Below, piece after piece: positions 1 through 10,135 of a DNA stretch of 64,000 nt. The stretch is from Trematomus loennbergii. Lineage: Eukaryota; Chordata; Actinopteri; Perciformes; Nototheniidae. A program made the position numbers and the translations under genes. The stretch spans positions 109,501-173,500 of the forward strand of contig JAAOOA010000280.1 of NCBI GenBank assembly GCA_012861695.1. Direction: 5' to 3'. Each line of letters begins with the position of its first letter. Within the stretch, counting starts at the first letter, position 1. The notes beneath the pieces are model-generated. The model was given only the letters and a program-made list of their open reading frames with translations. It was not told the origin of the DNA and ran no database searches.

Positions 1-1545
1 GCACTTGAACCTGAACTCACACATGCACGTGTGCAATATGTGGTGTAATGTGTTTTGGGGCCATAGAATAAAATTACAACAGGATTGTACGGTTATGAAT
101 GCATTATAAGTTACTTATTATGTAGTTAAAACAATATTGGATGATAGTCATTATTTTTGAGTGTTTTGGACTGAAATAAATCATGGGTCAAAATTGACGC
201 GAACACCATGAACGGTAACAGCTTTCAAACACAACACATGGGTTAATGATATTTTCTATATATCAACCATTAAAAAACAACCACGTTTTATAGACTGCTT
301 ACACTAAAATGCTAACTCAAAAATAGTAAATCAAAATAAAACTTTTGCATTGATTTGTTTAGTGAACTTTTTGGCGTTGCAGTTACAACTCTCCGCCAAC
401 AGATGGGGGTGATGCAGCCCCCCTCAGCACCCCCCCTTCCCGCGTCCATGTAAACAAGCATTCATCACAACTTCTGTGATTAATGCTCTATCAAGTTTGG
501 AGTCACGAGTCACTCTAGCATCACAGCTGGCAAACATGTAAAAAAACGTCATTATTAGAGATGCAAATGATAATCAAGATGTATGTTATGGATGTAGGTA
601 TGATGACCTTGAGTTGTTCATGTCAAAGTGCTTCAGATGATAGAGTACTTTAGAAAGACGGAGAAAACTGAGCACAAACAAGTAGACTAAGGAACAGTGA
701 ACCTGCTATATTTACATCAGTATATTTAAGTTTGACAGCTGGAACGTTCAAACAAATGACTTGAGATGCTTTTGTTTCTTTTCAGGCATTCCCACACCCT
801 CACTAACATGTTTGCAATGCCTGCAGTTCACAAACCGCCAGACACCGGCTGCTTTGGTTTTTTTTGTCAGCCTACTTGTCTCTCATATTCACTGTGAGCA
901 TGAGAAGAGTGATCTGTGTTTCTCTTCAATGAGACTGATTCCTGCTGCAGACAGTGAGGGAAAAACTCATTACCGGATTTCTATAAGAATATTTGTGTGT
1001 GAGGATTTGCAGTAGGCCCATTATATAAGTGATGTTGCCAATATTATTATCCTGCTCTTGCATGTGACACATATTTATTTTAGAATACTTAACATGACCT
1101 CTATAAACCTTCATTTTAGATTATTGTTATGAATCATACCGATATCTTCACTTTTGTGGACATAGGGACTAGAAATGTACTGTACATGCATGCATTTTCT
1201 GTATAGCATAGTTCTGTATCAATACACTTACATTTATGTCATGTCTAAATATAAAAAATTTGGCTTTTAGTTTGTAAGAAAATGTTGCATTGATAGAAAA
1301 AAGTTTAAAATTCATAATAAATTGCAATATATATATCCAATCAAATCTAGAACATCATGGTGCCACATTGCATACATAATACAAGCATGGTCACTTTAAC
1401 CGGTCTCTGTCTCACCCTGCTGTCATCTGCAGTTGTTGCAGGACTTTCCCACTCATTTAACATAGAAATATTTGCAATTATGATAACAGCGGCATGAAAC
1501 CCCCCCTCATTACTGATGCATGAGGCCGAAGATGAAGAACGATGG
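1..1545. other. Sparse non-coding sequence, probably 3' flank/UTR of the CTLA-4-like gene
   Basis: I see no convincing coding exon. The short open frames lack family motifs. The stretch lies downstream of the minus-strand stop of the CTLA-4-like gene. A minus-strand AATAAA hexamer at 1074-1079 could be its polyadenylation signal, but AT-rich DNA gives such hexamers by chance. A short C/G-rich patch at about 405-445 resembles one at about 41808-41860 in opposite orientation and may be a dispersed-repeat fragment. Confidence 0.5.
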
Positions 1546-1635
1546 CTACCCACAGTAGATGTCCACAGGTGAACACGGCCGAGGAGCTTTCCTCATTTCT
1601 ACGTATGTGGAGTTCTCAGGATCTGTGTCGCTGCA
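1546..1635 (-). CDS. CTLA-4/CD28-family receptor, last (cytoplasmic) exon
   Basis: Seen: on the minus strand a polypyrimidine-AG acceptor ends at 1636, followed by a 30-codon in-frame exon closing with TAG at 1548-1546. The peptide starts CSDTDPENSTYVEMRKAP. The YVEM motif matches the YVKM motif of CTLA-4 tails and the YMNM motif of CD28, which bind PI3K SH2 domains or AP-2 depending on phosphorylation. The junction is phase 0 and fits the donor of the transmembrane exon at 3073. Known: the family are T-cell co-stimulatory or inhibitory receptors at the plasma membrane. Inference: this is the C-terminus of a fish CTLA-4-like protein. CD28 is the alternative, but the membrane exon looks more like CTLA-4. 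Confidence 0.72.
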   Translation of the reverse strand, partial: CSDTDPENSTYVEMRKAPRPCSPVDIYCG

Positions 1636-2068
1636 CTGAAACACAGAAACAGAAAAGCAGCACATTTATTACTGTTTTATTCTCTTAGTCATGTAACTTA
1701 ATGAGTAAAAACAAGCCCCCAGCAGAGCTAGTGATATAGGAAAAAACAATATATGACTTGGAACTGCCACAAAGAACAACATAGTTCAGTTCAAAAGTGA
1801 GTAGGAAATCAGGTTGACATAGAAAGTAAAACTTGTAGGGAGTAAATTAGTTTTATAGACCATTCTTATTTTGCCAACATTTGGGAGGCATTAGTATTGA
1901 TAATGTGGACTAGTAAATCCTTTATTGCCCTGTCTCTGTGTTTTCCCACTTGTCTGATGGTCTGATTCTTTTCACCTGCTACTCTTGTGTTTCTGCCTGT
2001 CCTCCCCAGCTGTGTCTTGTCTTTGTGATTAGTCCTGTGTGTGTTTATAAGTCTGTCTTGTGTTCTTT

Positions 2069-2451
2069 GGCCGTTTCTCAATCGCGAGGATGCTGGCTTG
2101 GTAGCACAGCCGAGCCGAGCATCTTGCTTCAGAAGCAAGGCAAGAATCCTTCCTGGCATTCGGACAACGAAGAGTGGAACAGGCTAGCAAGTGTGCAGGT
2201 GTGCGTCATATGAGAGGCCCCGCCTTACATCTTCCGCCACAGATTTGGGGAAATTGGTCCATACGCAAAGCATTGTGGGGATTTTAAGGACTCCCATGTG
2301 CAGCCTCGAAATTTCCCCCAAACCAAGGACGCGGCCTCGGTGGAATTCCAAGTATGCTGGAGATTGGAACAGTCCTTCGGTGACACTCGATGACGTAGCA
2401 TCCTTGAAATATTGGCTTGGAAGCCAATATCCTCGTGATTGAGAAACGGCC
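2069..2451. mobile_element. Non-autonomous TIR transposon (MITE), possibly Harbinger-like
   Basis: The two ends are inverted copies for about 23 bases with few mismatches, beginning GGCCGTTTCTCAATC. The element is directly flanked by TTT at 2066-2068 and 2452-2454, consistent with a 3-bp target duplication. It is 383 bp and has no transposase frame. The 3-bp duplication hints at PIF/Harbinger, but TTT is not the canonical TWA. Confidence 0.7.
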
Positions 2452-2536
2452 TTTGTCTGTTCGTTGTCTTTCTTTCTGTCTGGGTCCGGATGTGTGGTGT
2501 TGTTTTGTACCTGCCTGATTCCCTACTATTCAATAT

Positions 2537-2540
<4 letters not shown>

Positions 2541-2569
<29 letters not shown>
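2541..2569. repeat. (TA)n microsatellite
   Basis: About 14 uninterrupted TA units inside the CTLA-4-like intron. Confidence 0.95.
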
Positions 2570-2571
<2 letters not shown>

Positions 2572-3072
2572 TAAAAAATAAACCATGAGCGTATGCATTA
2601 GGTCTTGCATTTAGTTTTTACACTTCAAGTCATATTCACCTCGATGCTAGAAACTCTAGCAAATGTCACAAAAGACTCTCTGGGAATTGCCCTCTACCGG
2701 CTTCACACATGAGTAAAACGTTTCCCAGACTTTTTGTAGCTGTACCTCCTTTTTTTGTCAAAGTTTGCATCATATTTTGCCAAAAAGTGCATCCTGGTAG
2801 CTTGTGCATTTGTTGTGCCAGTAAGGCGTAATGCAGGCAACGACAATGATGACAGATTGATTGATTAACATCTGACACAGGGTGAAAGCCCTCTCTAGCC
2901 TGCCAATGAAATGTGGGAAATCATCTCAATTTGCGTCTGTCACAACTTGGCAAGGCGGGAAAACACAGACACAGGAAGTGAAACAAGATAAGAGAAAATA
3001 CATTTAAAAATAAAACAGGAAACACAATCAACCCCAGGATTATGACAGAAAGACGGTCAGAGAGACAGGTAC

Positions 3073-3221
3073 CGTCAGTCTGATGTAGAAAGCGGTGATC
3101 AGACAGCTGTACAGGAACATCAGAGCCAGCAGACCAATCAGAATCCAGCTGAGCAAATCAGACGGAGGTGAAGATGGAGGCGGAGGTGAAGGCTGAGGCG
3201 GGCAGGTCACTTCCTTTTGAC
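3073..3221 (-). CDS. CTLA-4-like receptor, stalk and transmembrane exon
   Basis: Seen: a 149-nt minus-strand exon with AG acceptor at 3223-3222 and GT donor at 3072-3071. It begins in phase 1, as expected after an Ig V exon, and ends in phase 0. It encodes a Cys-Pro proline-rich stalk (TCPPQPSPPPP...), then SDLLSWILIGLLALMFLYSC and LITAFYIRLT. Known: the Cys-Pro before the membrane is the dimerisation cysteine position in CD28 and CTLA-4, and the spaced SD-L-W-I-L ... YS-L-TA pattern resembles the CTLA-4 membrane segment. Inference: membrane exon of a fish CTLA-4-like gene. Odd: no Ig V exon or signal peptide exon follows within the window; the upstream DNA runs straight into transposon sequence at 3744. 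The gene may be broken, or its 5' exons may lie beyond a very large intron or a misjoin. Confidence 0.72.
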
Positions 3222-3743
3222 CTTACAAAAAAATGTAAATGCATTTCCTGTTTGTATATTACTGGTTTAAACATTGATACAGTGTTGAGGTGTAGTAGCA
3301 CTAACAGCACAGCTTCAGGTTAAAAACATCCTGAATGAACAGAGATGTATTTAGAAAAGGAATATTTTAAATAAACCCCCTAAAGGTTGCTTTCAAATTT
3401 GAGTATTTTTGAGTACTGCTTTGTTTTTCGTTTATTAAAGACAGTTACTTTATAGAATATAAAATAATATGTTAAAGAAAGTATTCAGACATGTCACAGA
3501 AAAAAACATTACCACATTGTAAAAAAAAGTCCTGCATTACTAATGTCACCTGAGTATGTATAATGAAAAGTTAAATCAATCAAAACGATTACACTTTTTC
3601 AAAGGAAAAGCTTGAAATCCTCATATTTAAGAAGCCATGACGAATTTTCAATGAAAGATTACTATAATAAGGGGGGGGGGTGTGGGAGAGAAACTTCCAC
3701 TGGAGGGAACACAGGGATTTTAGCTTTTGCAGACCATTTACAT
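3222..3743 (-). other. Upstream intron of the CTLA-4-like gene, no Ig exon seen
   Basis: AT-rich sequence with a poly-G run at about 3671-3680. No frame longer than about 60 codons and no Ig-fold cysteine/tryptophan spacing on the minus strand. Confidence 0.5.
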
Positions 3744-3943
3744 CACACGTGTCAAACTCAAGGCCCGGGGCCAAATCAGGCCCTTGATGGATTTAATTTC
3801 GGCCCGCAGGATAATTTCTAATGACTATTAGATCTGGCCACCGGTATATTGCATGCACACCTTCACTCCATCCTGAGGATCTCCTCAGCTCAGAGCCTGA
3901 CCCCAAACATTGATGAACCTGCACCCAAGATGAGATGTAATAT
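3744..3943 (+). mobile_element. hAT element fragment with transposase C-terminal remnant
   Basis: The left edge carries the GTGTCAAACTCAAGGCCCGG type terminal repeat of vertebrate hAT elements. Plus-strand sequence at about 3853-3943 reads HLHSILRISSAQSLTPNIDE, which resembles the C-terminal tail of hAT transposases (a recalled family motif, not searched). At about 3938-3943 it changes abruptly into the recombinase-element gene, so one element was inserted into, or joined to, the other. No right terminus is present. Confidence 0.6.
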
Positions 3944-4828
3944 GACAGTCTTCACTGGGCTCTTCACAGGGTTCTTGACCGTACTCTTCCCACCGGAGGC
4001 TACTGCAAGCATGACAGTCTTCACTGGGCTCTTCACAGGGTTCTTTACCGGTCTCTTCCCGGAGGCTACTGCAAGCATGACAGTCTTCACCGGGGTCTTC
4101 ACAGGGGTCTCGCTACCGGAGGTTACTGGGGACTGCATGACAGTCTTCACCGGGGTCTTCACAGGGGTCCCGCTACCGGAGGTTACTGGGGACTGCATGA
4201 CAGTCTTCACCGGGGTCTTCACAGGGGTATTGCTGCCTGAGGCTACTGTGTTTATGCCGGAGGTACTTGGGATTGCCAGGCCCTTAAATCGTATACATTC
4301 GTCCTCTTCCTCAAGAACAGCAGCACTCTGCTTCCTGGGTTTTAGCTCCTTTTTCAGCCTGGAGCGCAGGGTCTTCACCTCATCATTGAGGGCATCCTTC
4401 TGAGCCCTCAATGCCACATTTTCCAGCATCACCTGCCTGCAGTCCTCGTTGTCACACTCGGTATGTGGGGAGAAGGTGGAGGGTGCCCGGGGTATTCCCT
4501 CATTGTCTATATCCAATGATGTAGCCATTCCAATGATGGGGTTAGTCTCACGGAGGTCATGGAGCAACTGCAGTGCCACACTATGCTTCAGCCTTGCCAT
4601 GACCTGCTGTGCCAACTCAGGGTGGTCATGTTTTACATGACGGTCCAGTCTCTTCCCAGCGTACGAACACCCAGCGATGGGACAGGGTTTGGTCCGAACA
4701 TTTATCCTTCCACTGGCTATTTTCAGGAGGATTCCCCTCTCCTCCAAGTTCCGCACTGCATGCTTGTGCTTAAGGTGTTTGTTCAATGCCAGATAGAAGA
4801 GTCTGCACACCGGGCATTCAGATGACAT
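3938..4828 (-). pseudogene. Left copy: finger/TPVK protein of the recombinase element, 3' truncated
   Basis: Seen: one open minus-strand frame from ATG at 4828-4826, just after a TTTCAG acceptor-like site. Residues 5-23 form a Cys-x2-Cys/His-rich finger (CPVCRLFYLALNKHLKHKH). A second one follows (CPIAGCSYAGKRLDRHVKHD), then a helical charged region around KDALNDEVKTLRSRLKKEL, then about five repeats of TPVKTPVKTV/NPVKSPVKTV encoded by a 60-63-bp minisatellite. The frame then runs into the hAT fragment, so the tyrosine recombinase domain of the right copy is missing. Inference: DNA-binding N-terminal half of a recombinase-element protein, truncated. This copy is clean in frame where the right copy is frameshifted, so it is the better guide to the N-terminus. 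Confidence 0.75.
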
Positions 4829-5305
4829 CCTGAAACACACATAATGAATTTGATCAAAATGATGTTATAGTTCTCCGTTTATATGCGTTAGCGTGAGCGG
4901 TGGTTGCGACACTGGGTCCGATGCATCAATTCATGGTGCATGGACGAAGGGAAGTATTGGGTTACCACCGGGTCCCCTTCCGCACCAACGCGGGGCTGGT
5001 GATGGCAACATTGGGTCCGATGCATCATACATGGTGCCCCGACCATGAGAGGGTTTGGGGTACCCCGGAACCAGGCACCACCCCAGCAGGAAACGGGTTG
5101 TATGGTCAAAGGAGGAAAGAGTGATAGAACCGGGGTAAAGCAAAGAAAGTGTCCGACAATAGTGACTTGTGAGGCGGCCAGAGAGTCTGTCATATCTCGG
5201 TCCTATCCTCCAGGCAACGCTGTGGCCAAAACTGGGCTAAAAACTAAAAAAACTAAAAAATATTTCATCCAGGGAAATTTGGGTGAAAATGAAAAAAAAG
5301 TACCC
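4829..5305 (-). promoter_or_regulatory. Leader/promoter region of the left recombinase-element gene
   Basis: Minus-strand TATAAA at 4883-4878, about 50 bp upstream of the start codon, within a module shared with the right arm (TATAAA at 11703 and 11877). Two degenerate copies of a block containing GGGTCCGATGCATCA lie at about 4914-5020. The region is inverted relative to 11320-11935. A minus-strand frame at 5193-4888 (MTDSLAASQVTIVGH...) begins identically on both arms, but I have no evidence that it is translated. Confidence 0.55.
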
Positions 5306-5307
5306 GG

Positions 5308-5742
5308 AAATAGTGCTTCATTAGCCAGCAGCAGTCCCCTGTCGACTCATGTGACATTCCTCCAGGGTTACATAGAACCAGGGTGTGGGGTCCGAGCCAT
5401 CTCCGAGACATCTCTAGTCCGTGTTGATAATGGGGGAAATGTACCCCAAAATAGTCCTTCATTAGCCAGCAGCAGTCCCCTGTCGACTCATGTGACATTC
5501 CTCCAGGGTTACATAGAACCAGGGTGTGGGGTCCGAGCCATCTCCGAGACATCTCTAGTCCGTGTTGATAATGGGGGAAATGTACCCCAAAATAGTCCTT
5601 CATTAGCCAGCAGCAGTCCCCTGTCGACTCATGTGACATTCCTCCAGGGTTACATAGAACCAGGGTGTGGGGTCCGAGCCATCTCCGAGACATCTCTAGT
5701 CCGTGTTGATAATGAGGAAAAAGTACCCCAAAAAAGTGCATC
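5308..5742. repeat. 141-bp tandem array, 3 units
   Basis: The phrase TTAGCCAGCAGCAG recurs at 5321, 5462 and 5603, an exact 141-bp period with nearly identical units. Because 141 is divisible by three, long frames open on both strands; these are repeat artefacts. The array lies between the left leader and the 128-bp array and has no multi-copy counterpart in the right arm. Confidence 0.95.
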
Positions 5743-5761
5743 ATGACTCAGCAATCATCAC

Positions 5762-6850
5762 ACTCAACTTTGGTGATAACCGGGGAAAGGGGTCAAAATG
5801 TAAAAATTATACCCCAAAACAGTGCCTCATGACCCCGCAGGAGTCCCCCGCGGACTCCCCTGACATTCCTCCATGGTCGAATCACCCAACTCAACTTTGG
5901 TGATAACCGGGGAAAGGGGTCAAAATGTAAAAATTATACCCCAAAACAGTGCCTCATGACCCCGCAGGAGTCCCCCGCGGACTCCCCTGACATTCCTCCA
6001 TGGTCGAAATCACCCAACTCAACTTTGGTGAGAACCGGGGAAAGGGGTCAAAATGTAAAAATTATACCCCAAAACAGTGCCTCATGACCCCGCAGGAGTC
6101 CCCCGCGGACTCCCCTGACATTCCTCCATGGTCGAAATCACCCAACTCAACTTTGGTGATAACCGGGGAAAGGGGTCAAAATGTAAAAATTATACCCCAA
6201 AACAGTGCCTCATGACCCCGCAGGAGTCCCCCGCGGACTCCCCTGACATTCCTCCATGGTCGAAATCACCCAACTCAACTTTGGTGATAACCGGGGAAAG
6301 GGGTCAAAATGTAAAAATTATACCCCAAAACAGTGCCTCATGACCCCGCAGGAGTCCCCCGCGGACTCCCCTGACATTCCTCCATGGTCGAAATCACCCA
6401 ACTCAACTTTGGTGATAACCGGGGAAAGGGGTCAAAATGTAAAAATTATACCCCAAAACAGTGCCTCATGACCCCGCAGGAGTCCCCCGCGGACTCCCCT
6501 GACATTCCTCCATGGTCGAAATCACCCAACTCAACTTTGGTGATAACCGGGGAAAGGGGTCAAAATGTAAAAATTATACCCCAAAACAGTGCCTCATGAC
6601 CCCGCAGGAGTCCCCCGCGGACTCCCCTGACATTCCTCCATGGTCGAAATCACCCAACTCAACTTTGGTGATAACCGGGGAAAGGGGTCAAAATGTAAAA
6701 ATTATACCCCAAAACAGTGCCTCATGACCCCGCAGGAGTCCCCGCGGACTCCCCTGACATTCCTCCATGGTCGAAATCACCCAACTCAACTTTGGTGATA
6801 ACCGGGAAAAAGGGGTCAAAATGTAAAAAATACGCCCCAAAATAGTGCCT
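5762..6850. repeat. 128-bp tandem array, 8 near-identical units
   Basis: CCTCATGACCCCGCAGG recurs at 5825, 5952, 6080, 6208, 6336, 6464, 6592 and 6720, a period of 127-128 bp. A decayed unit follows at about 6849. The right arm has a single related block around 11160-11290, so copy number differs between arms. Confidence 0.95.
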
Positions 6851-7420
6851 CATAATCGGGTAGAGTCACCTGGAAAGTGCCCTCGCATTCCTCCATGGCT
6901 CAAAATGTCGAACTTAAACTATTTTGAGAACCAGGAAAATGTAAAAAATACGCCCCAAAATAGTGTCTCATAATCGGGTAGAGTCACATGGAAAGTGCCC
7001 TCGCATTCCTCCATGTCAAACTTAAAGTATTGGGAGAACCAGGCTGGGGGTCCTTGTGCCACAAAATTAGGCCCACTCAGAGTGCTTGGTGAGCGGATAC
7101 ATTCTTCCATGATTTGCAACAGCCGTTTTTTTTCTGAGTGCACCCAAAAACTGGGTTTCCGATTTCGTGCGGACGGTAGTCTGAAAAGTATGGATGAATC
7201 TTTTTCACAGGGTAGGGGAAATGAAGCCCAAGGACCTTTTCCCCTTCTCCGTTGCACCAACCATCGGAGAAGGGGAAAAATCGGCCCGAAGCGCCAAACA
7301 CCTGGCCCCTTCTCCTGTTGACAATTTTTCAAAACTTCATTTTTGATTATTTTAAGATATAATTAAGCGTTTTCTTCACTTTTTTTTGCTTTCCACGGGT
7401 GGGGGCGCCTGGCAGGCCGC
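6851..7420. repeat. Inverted arm of the element core (left)
   Basis: About 6990-7330 is the reverse complement of about 10205-10540 with scattered mismatches. Two degenerate ~115-bp units at 6840-7020 match the 118-bp units of 10560-11040. A perfect-stem hairpin with CCCCTTCTCC/GGAGAAGGGG arms lies at 7237-7279 and is kept in the right arm. Frames on either strand have no family motif. Confidence 0.8.
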
Positions 7421-7805
7421 CTATGAGCACCCAAATTCGGCCTGGATCATCCAGGATTTGTGGGCTAAGCTCCATAAACTGACTAAATCACCCAGAGAGG
7501 TCACCTTTCTAGCCCAAATATATATAATACAAATACATTTAAATAGTAAAAGGTGCACTTGTGCTCTGCATTACCCGGAATTTTATTTTAAAGCCCCATG
7601 ATAGTGATTAAAAATCATTTTCATGGGAAAAAGTGTTAAAACGCCTGATTAAATTATATGCAGGACCCCAGTGAGCTCCAGACGATGTGCATTGTGTTGG
7701 GGAACCATATAAATGATAGAATAAATGCATTTAAATGCAAAAATAATGATTTAAAATCATTTTAGGGGGACAGTGAGCCTGAAAATGACTCTGCAGCAGG
7801 CCGCC
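7421..7805. other. Spacer between core arm and 117-bp array
   Basis: About 80 bp at 7421-7501 (starting CGCCTATGAGCACCCAAATT) recurs as a direct repeat at about 8270-8349, so it brackets the 117-bp array. The AT-rich remainder holds nothing I recognise. Confidence 0.7.
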
Positions 7806-8290
7806 TATGAGCACCCAAATTCGGCCTTCTTCACGGCACCACCACCCCTTCTGTGGAGGGTATTCTCGTGCCCCTGGTGACTCTACAAGGGGGGTGGTTT
7901 TTATGGTGCTTATATGTCCGCCCATCAGCATCCATAGTCGGCCTTCTTCACGGCACCACCACCCCTTCTGTGGAGGGTATTCTCGTGCCCCTGGTGACTC
8001 TACAAGGGGGGTGGTTTTTATGGTGCTTATATGTCCGCCCATCAGCATCCATATTCGGCCTTCTTCACGGCACCACCACCCCTTCTGTGGAGGGTATTCT
8101 CGTGCCCCTGGTGACTCTACAAGGGGGGTGGTTTTTATGGTGCTTATATGTCCGCCCATCAGCATCCATATTCGGCCTTCTTCACGGCACCACCACCCCT
8201 TCTGTGGAGGGTATTCTCGTGCCCTGGTGACTCTACAAGGGGGGTGTTTTTTATGGTGCTTATATGTCCGCCTATGAGCACCCAAATTCG
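7806..8290. repeat. 117-bp tandem array, 4 units
   Basis: GGCCTTCTTCACGGC recurs at 7823, 7940, 8057 and 8174, an exact 117-bp period (39 codons), which keeps frames open on both strands. Two further units occur in inverted orientation at 15240-15440, beyond the right copy of the gene. Confidence 0.95.
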
Positions 8291-8651
8291 GCCTGGATCA
8301 TCCAGGATTTGTGGGCTAAGCTCCATAACTTACTAAATCACCCAGAGAGGTGAAAGAGGACACATTGACCCAGCAGTAAGTGCTTGAAACGTGGGTAAAG
8401 GTGTGTTAAACTGTGGGGTAACATGTTTCAAATGACAGCACGGTGCTGCTTGTTGGCAGGCTGACTCAGTTCACTTGTCTCACACACACCCAGGGGGGGA
8501 AAGATAACACTTGTACCCAGGAATAAGTCTTTGAAAGGCGGGGAAAAGTTGTTTGAAATAGTATAATACCTCCAGGCCGCTTAACTGCACTTTACCACCC
8601 AGAAATAATGTTTAAATGGTCGGGGAAAGTATTTTTAAATGTCTGGAAGAG

Positions 8652-8778
8652 AGTTTTAGACAGTCATTTTGCACGAAATCATTTAACATAGACGCTCTCC
8701 TGAAAATGCACAGAATATGTGCTTTTTCAGGAGACCGTTAATGTTAAATGATTTCGTGCAAAATGACTGACTAAAACT
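8652..8778. repeat. Long hairpin in core, copy 1
   Basis: Arms of about 50 nt, including CATTTTGCACGAAATCATTT and its complement, around a loop of about 20 nt. A few mismatches interrupt the stem. Confidence 0.9.
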
Positions 8779-9893
8779 CCGGAATAAGTGTTTGAAAGGC
8801 GGGGAAAAGTTGTTTAAAATAGGCTGATACCTCCAGGACGCATAACATGGGTAAAAAGTGTGTTAAAAGGTCGGGGAACATGTTTCAAATGACAGCAGAC
8901 TGGTGGTTGTTAGCAGGCTGGCTCAGTTCACTTGTCTCACACACACCCAGGGGGGGAAAGAGGACACATTGACCCAGGAGAAAGTGCTCAAAACGTGGGT
9001 AAAAGTGTGTTGAAAAGTGGGGGTACATGTTTCAAATGACAGCACACTGCTGCTTGTTGGCAGGCTGACTCACTTCACTTGTCTCACACACACCCAGGGG
9101 GAAGAAAGAGGACACATTGGAGCACACATTGACCCAGGAAAGAGTGCTCGAAACGTGGCTAAAGCATAGTCAAACTGTGGGGTAACATGTTTCAAATGAC
9201 AGCACACTGCTGCTTGTTGGCAGGCTGACTCACTTCACTTGTCTCACACACACCCAGGGGGAGAAAGAGGACACATTGGAGCACACATTGACCCAGGAAA
9301 GAGTGCTCGAAACGTGGCTAAAGCATAGTCAAACTGTGGGGTAACATGTTTCAAATGACAGCACACTGCTGCTTGTTGGCAGGCTGACTCACTTCACTTG
9401 TCTCACACACACCCAGGGGGGAGAAAGAGGACACATTGGAGCACACATTGACCCAGGAAAGAGTGCTCGAAACGTGGCTAAAGCATAGTCAAACTGTGGG
9501 GTAACATGTTTCAAATGACAGCACACTGCTGCTTGTTGGCAGGCTGACTCACTTCACTTGTCTCACTCACACCCAGGGGGAAGAAAGAGGACACATTGGA
9601 GCACACATTGACCCAGGAAAGAGTGCTCGAAACGTGGCTAAAGCTGTGTCAAACTGTGGGGTAACATGTTTCAAATGACAGCACACTGCTGCTTGTTGGC
9701 AGGCTGACTCACTTCACTTGTCTCACACACACCCAGGGGGGAAAGATAACACTTGTACCCAGGAATAAGTGTTTGAAATGCGGGGAAAAGTTGTTTGAAA
9801 TAGTATAATATCTCCAGGGCGCATAACTGCACTTTACAAGCCAGAAATAATGTTTAAATGGTCGGGGAAAGTATTTTTAAATGTCTGGAAGAG

Positions 9894-10018
9894 AGTTTTA
9901 GACAGTCATTTTGCACGAAATCATTTAACATAGACGCTCTCCTGAAAATGCACAGAATATGTGCTTTTTCAGGAGACCGTTAATGTTAAATGATTTCGTG
10001 CAAAATGACTGGCTAAAA
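9894..10018. repeat. Long hairpin in core, copy 2
   Basis: Near-identical to the hairpin at 8652-8778, as part of the duplicated core block. Confidence 0.9.
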
Positions 10019-10135
10019 CCCCGGAATAAATGTTTGAAAAGCGGGGAAAAGTTGTTTAAAATAGTCTGATATCTCCAGGGCGCATCACCAAAATGTACAA
10101 GCCAGGGAAGATGCCTGAATCCCGGATACTTTAGG

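Larger units (their letters stand above)
1636..3072 (-). other. Intron of the CTLA-4-like gene with repeat insertions
   Basis: This is the inferred phase-0 intron between the transmembrane and cytoplasmic exons. The donor GT is at 3072-3071 and the acceptor AG at 1637-1636 (minus strand). It carries a 383-bp inverted-repeat element at 2069-2451 and an AT dinucleotide run at 2541-2569. The remainder shows nothing recognisable. Confidence 0.6.
8340..10135. repeat. Core repeat block: 160-bp array and a duplicated hairpin block
   Basis: TGTTTCAAATGACAG recurs at 9028, 9188, 9347, 9507 and 9667 (period 159-160), with further copies at 8424 and 8881. A block at about 8485-8880 is repeated at about 9735-10125; matching sites are 1242 bp apart. 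Each block contains a long imperfect hairpin (8652-8778 and 9894-10018) and two copies of a CTCCAGGGCGCATAACTGC-type motif. No coding potential is seen. Confidence 0.9.

Noticed and set aside
3849..4403. Plus-strand 184-codon frame (TVFTGVFTGV repeats) opposite the TPVK gene
   Set aside because: It is the antisense shadow of a minisatellite with unit lengths divisible by three; only its first 30 residues (hAT tail) resemble a real protein. The same holds for minus-strand frames at 12389-13179.
5045..6727. Open frames over the 141- and 128-bp arrays
   Set aside because: Frames repeat with the array on both strands and in several frames, have no family motif, and arise from unit length and stop-codon scarcity.
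5308..6850. CRISPR-like array
   Set aside because: Units are contiguous repeats of 128-141 bp with no spacers, in a vertebrate genome.
7731..8285. Overlapping frames of 125-184 codons on both strands
   Set aside because: Artefact of the 117-bp (39-codon) array.
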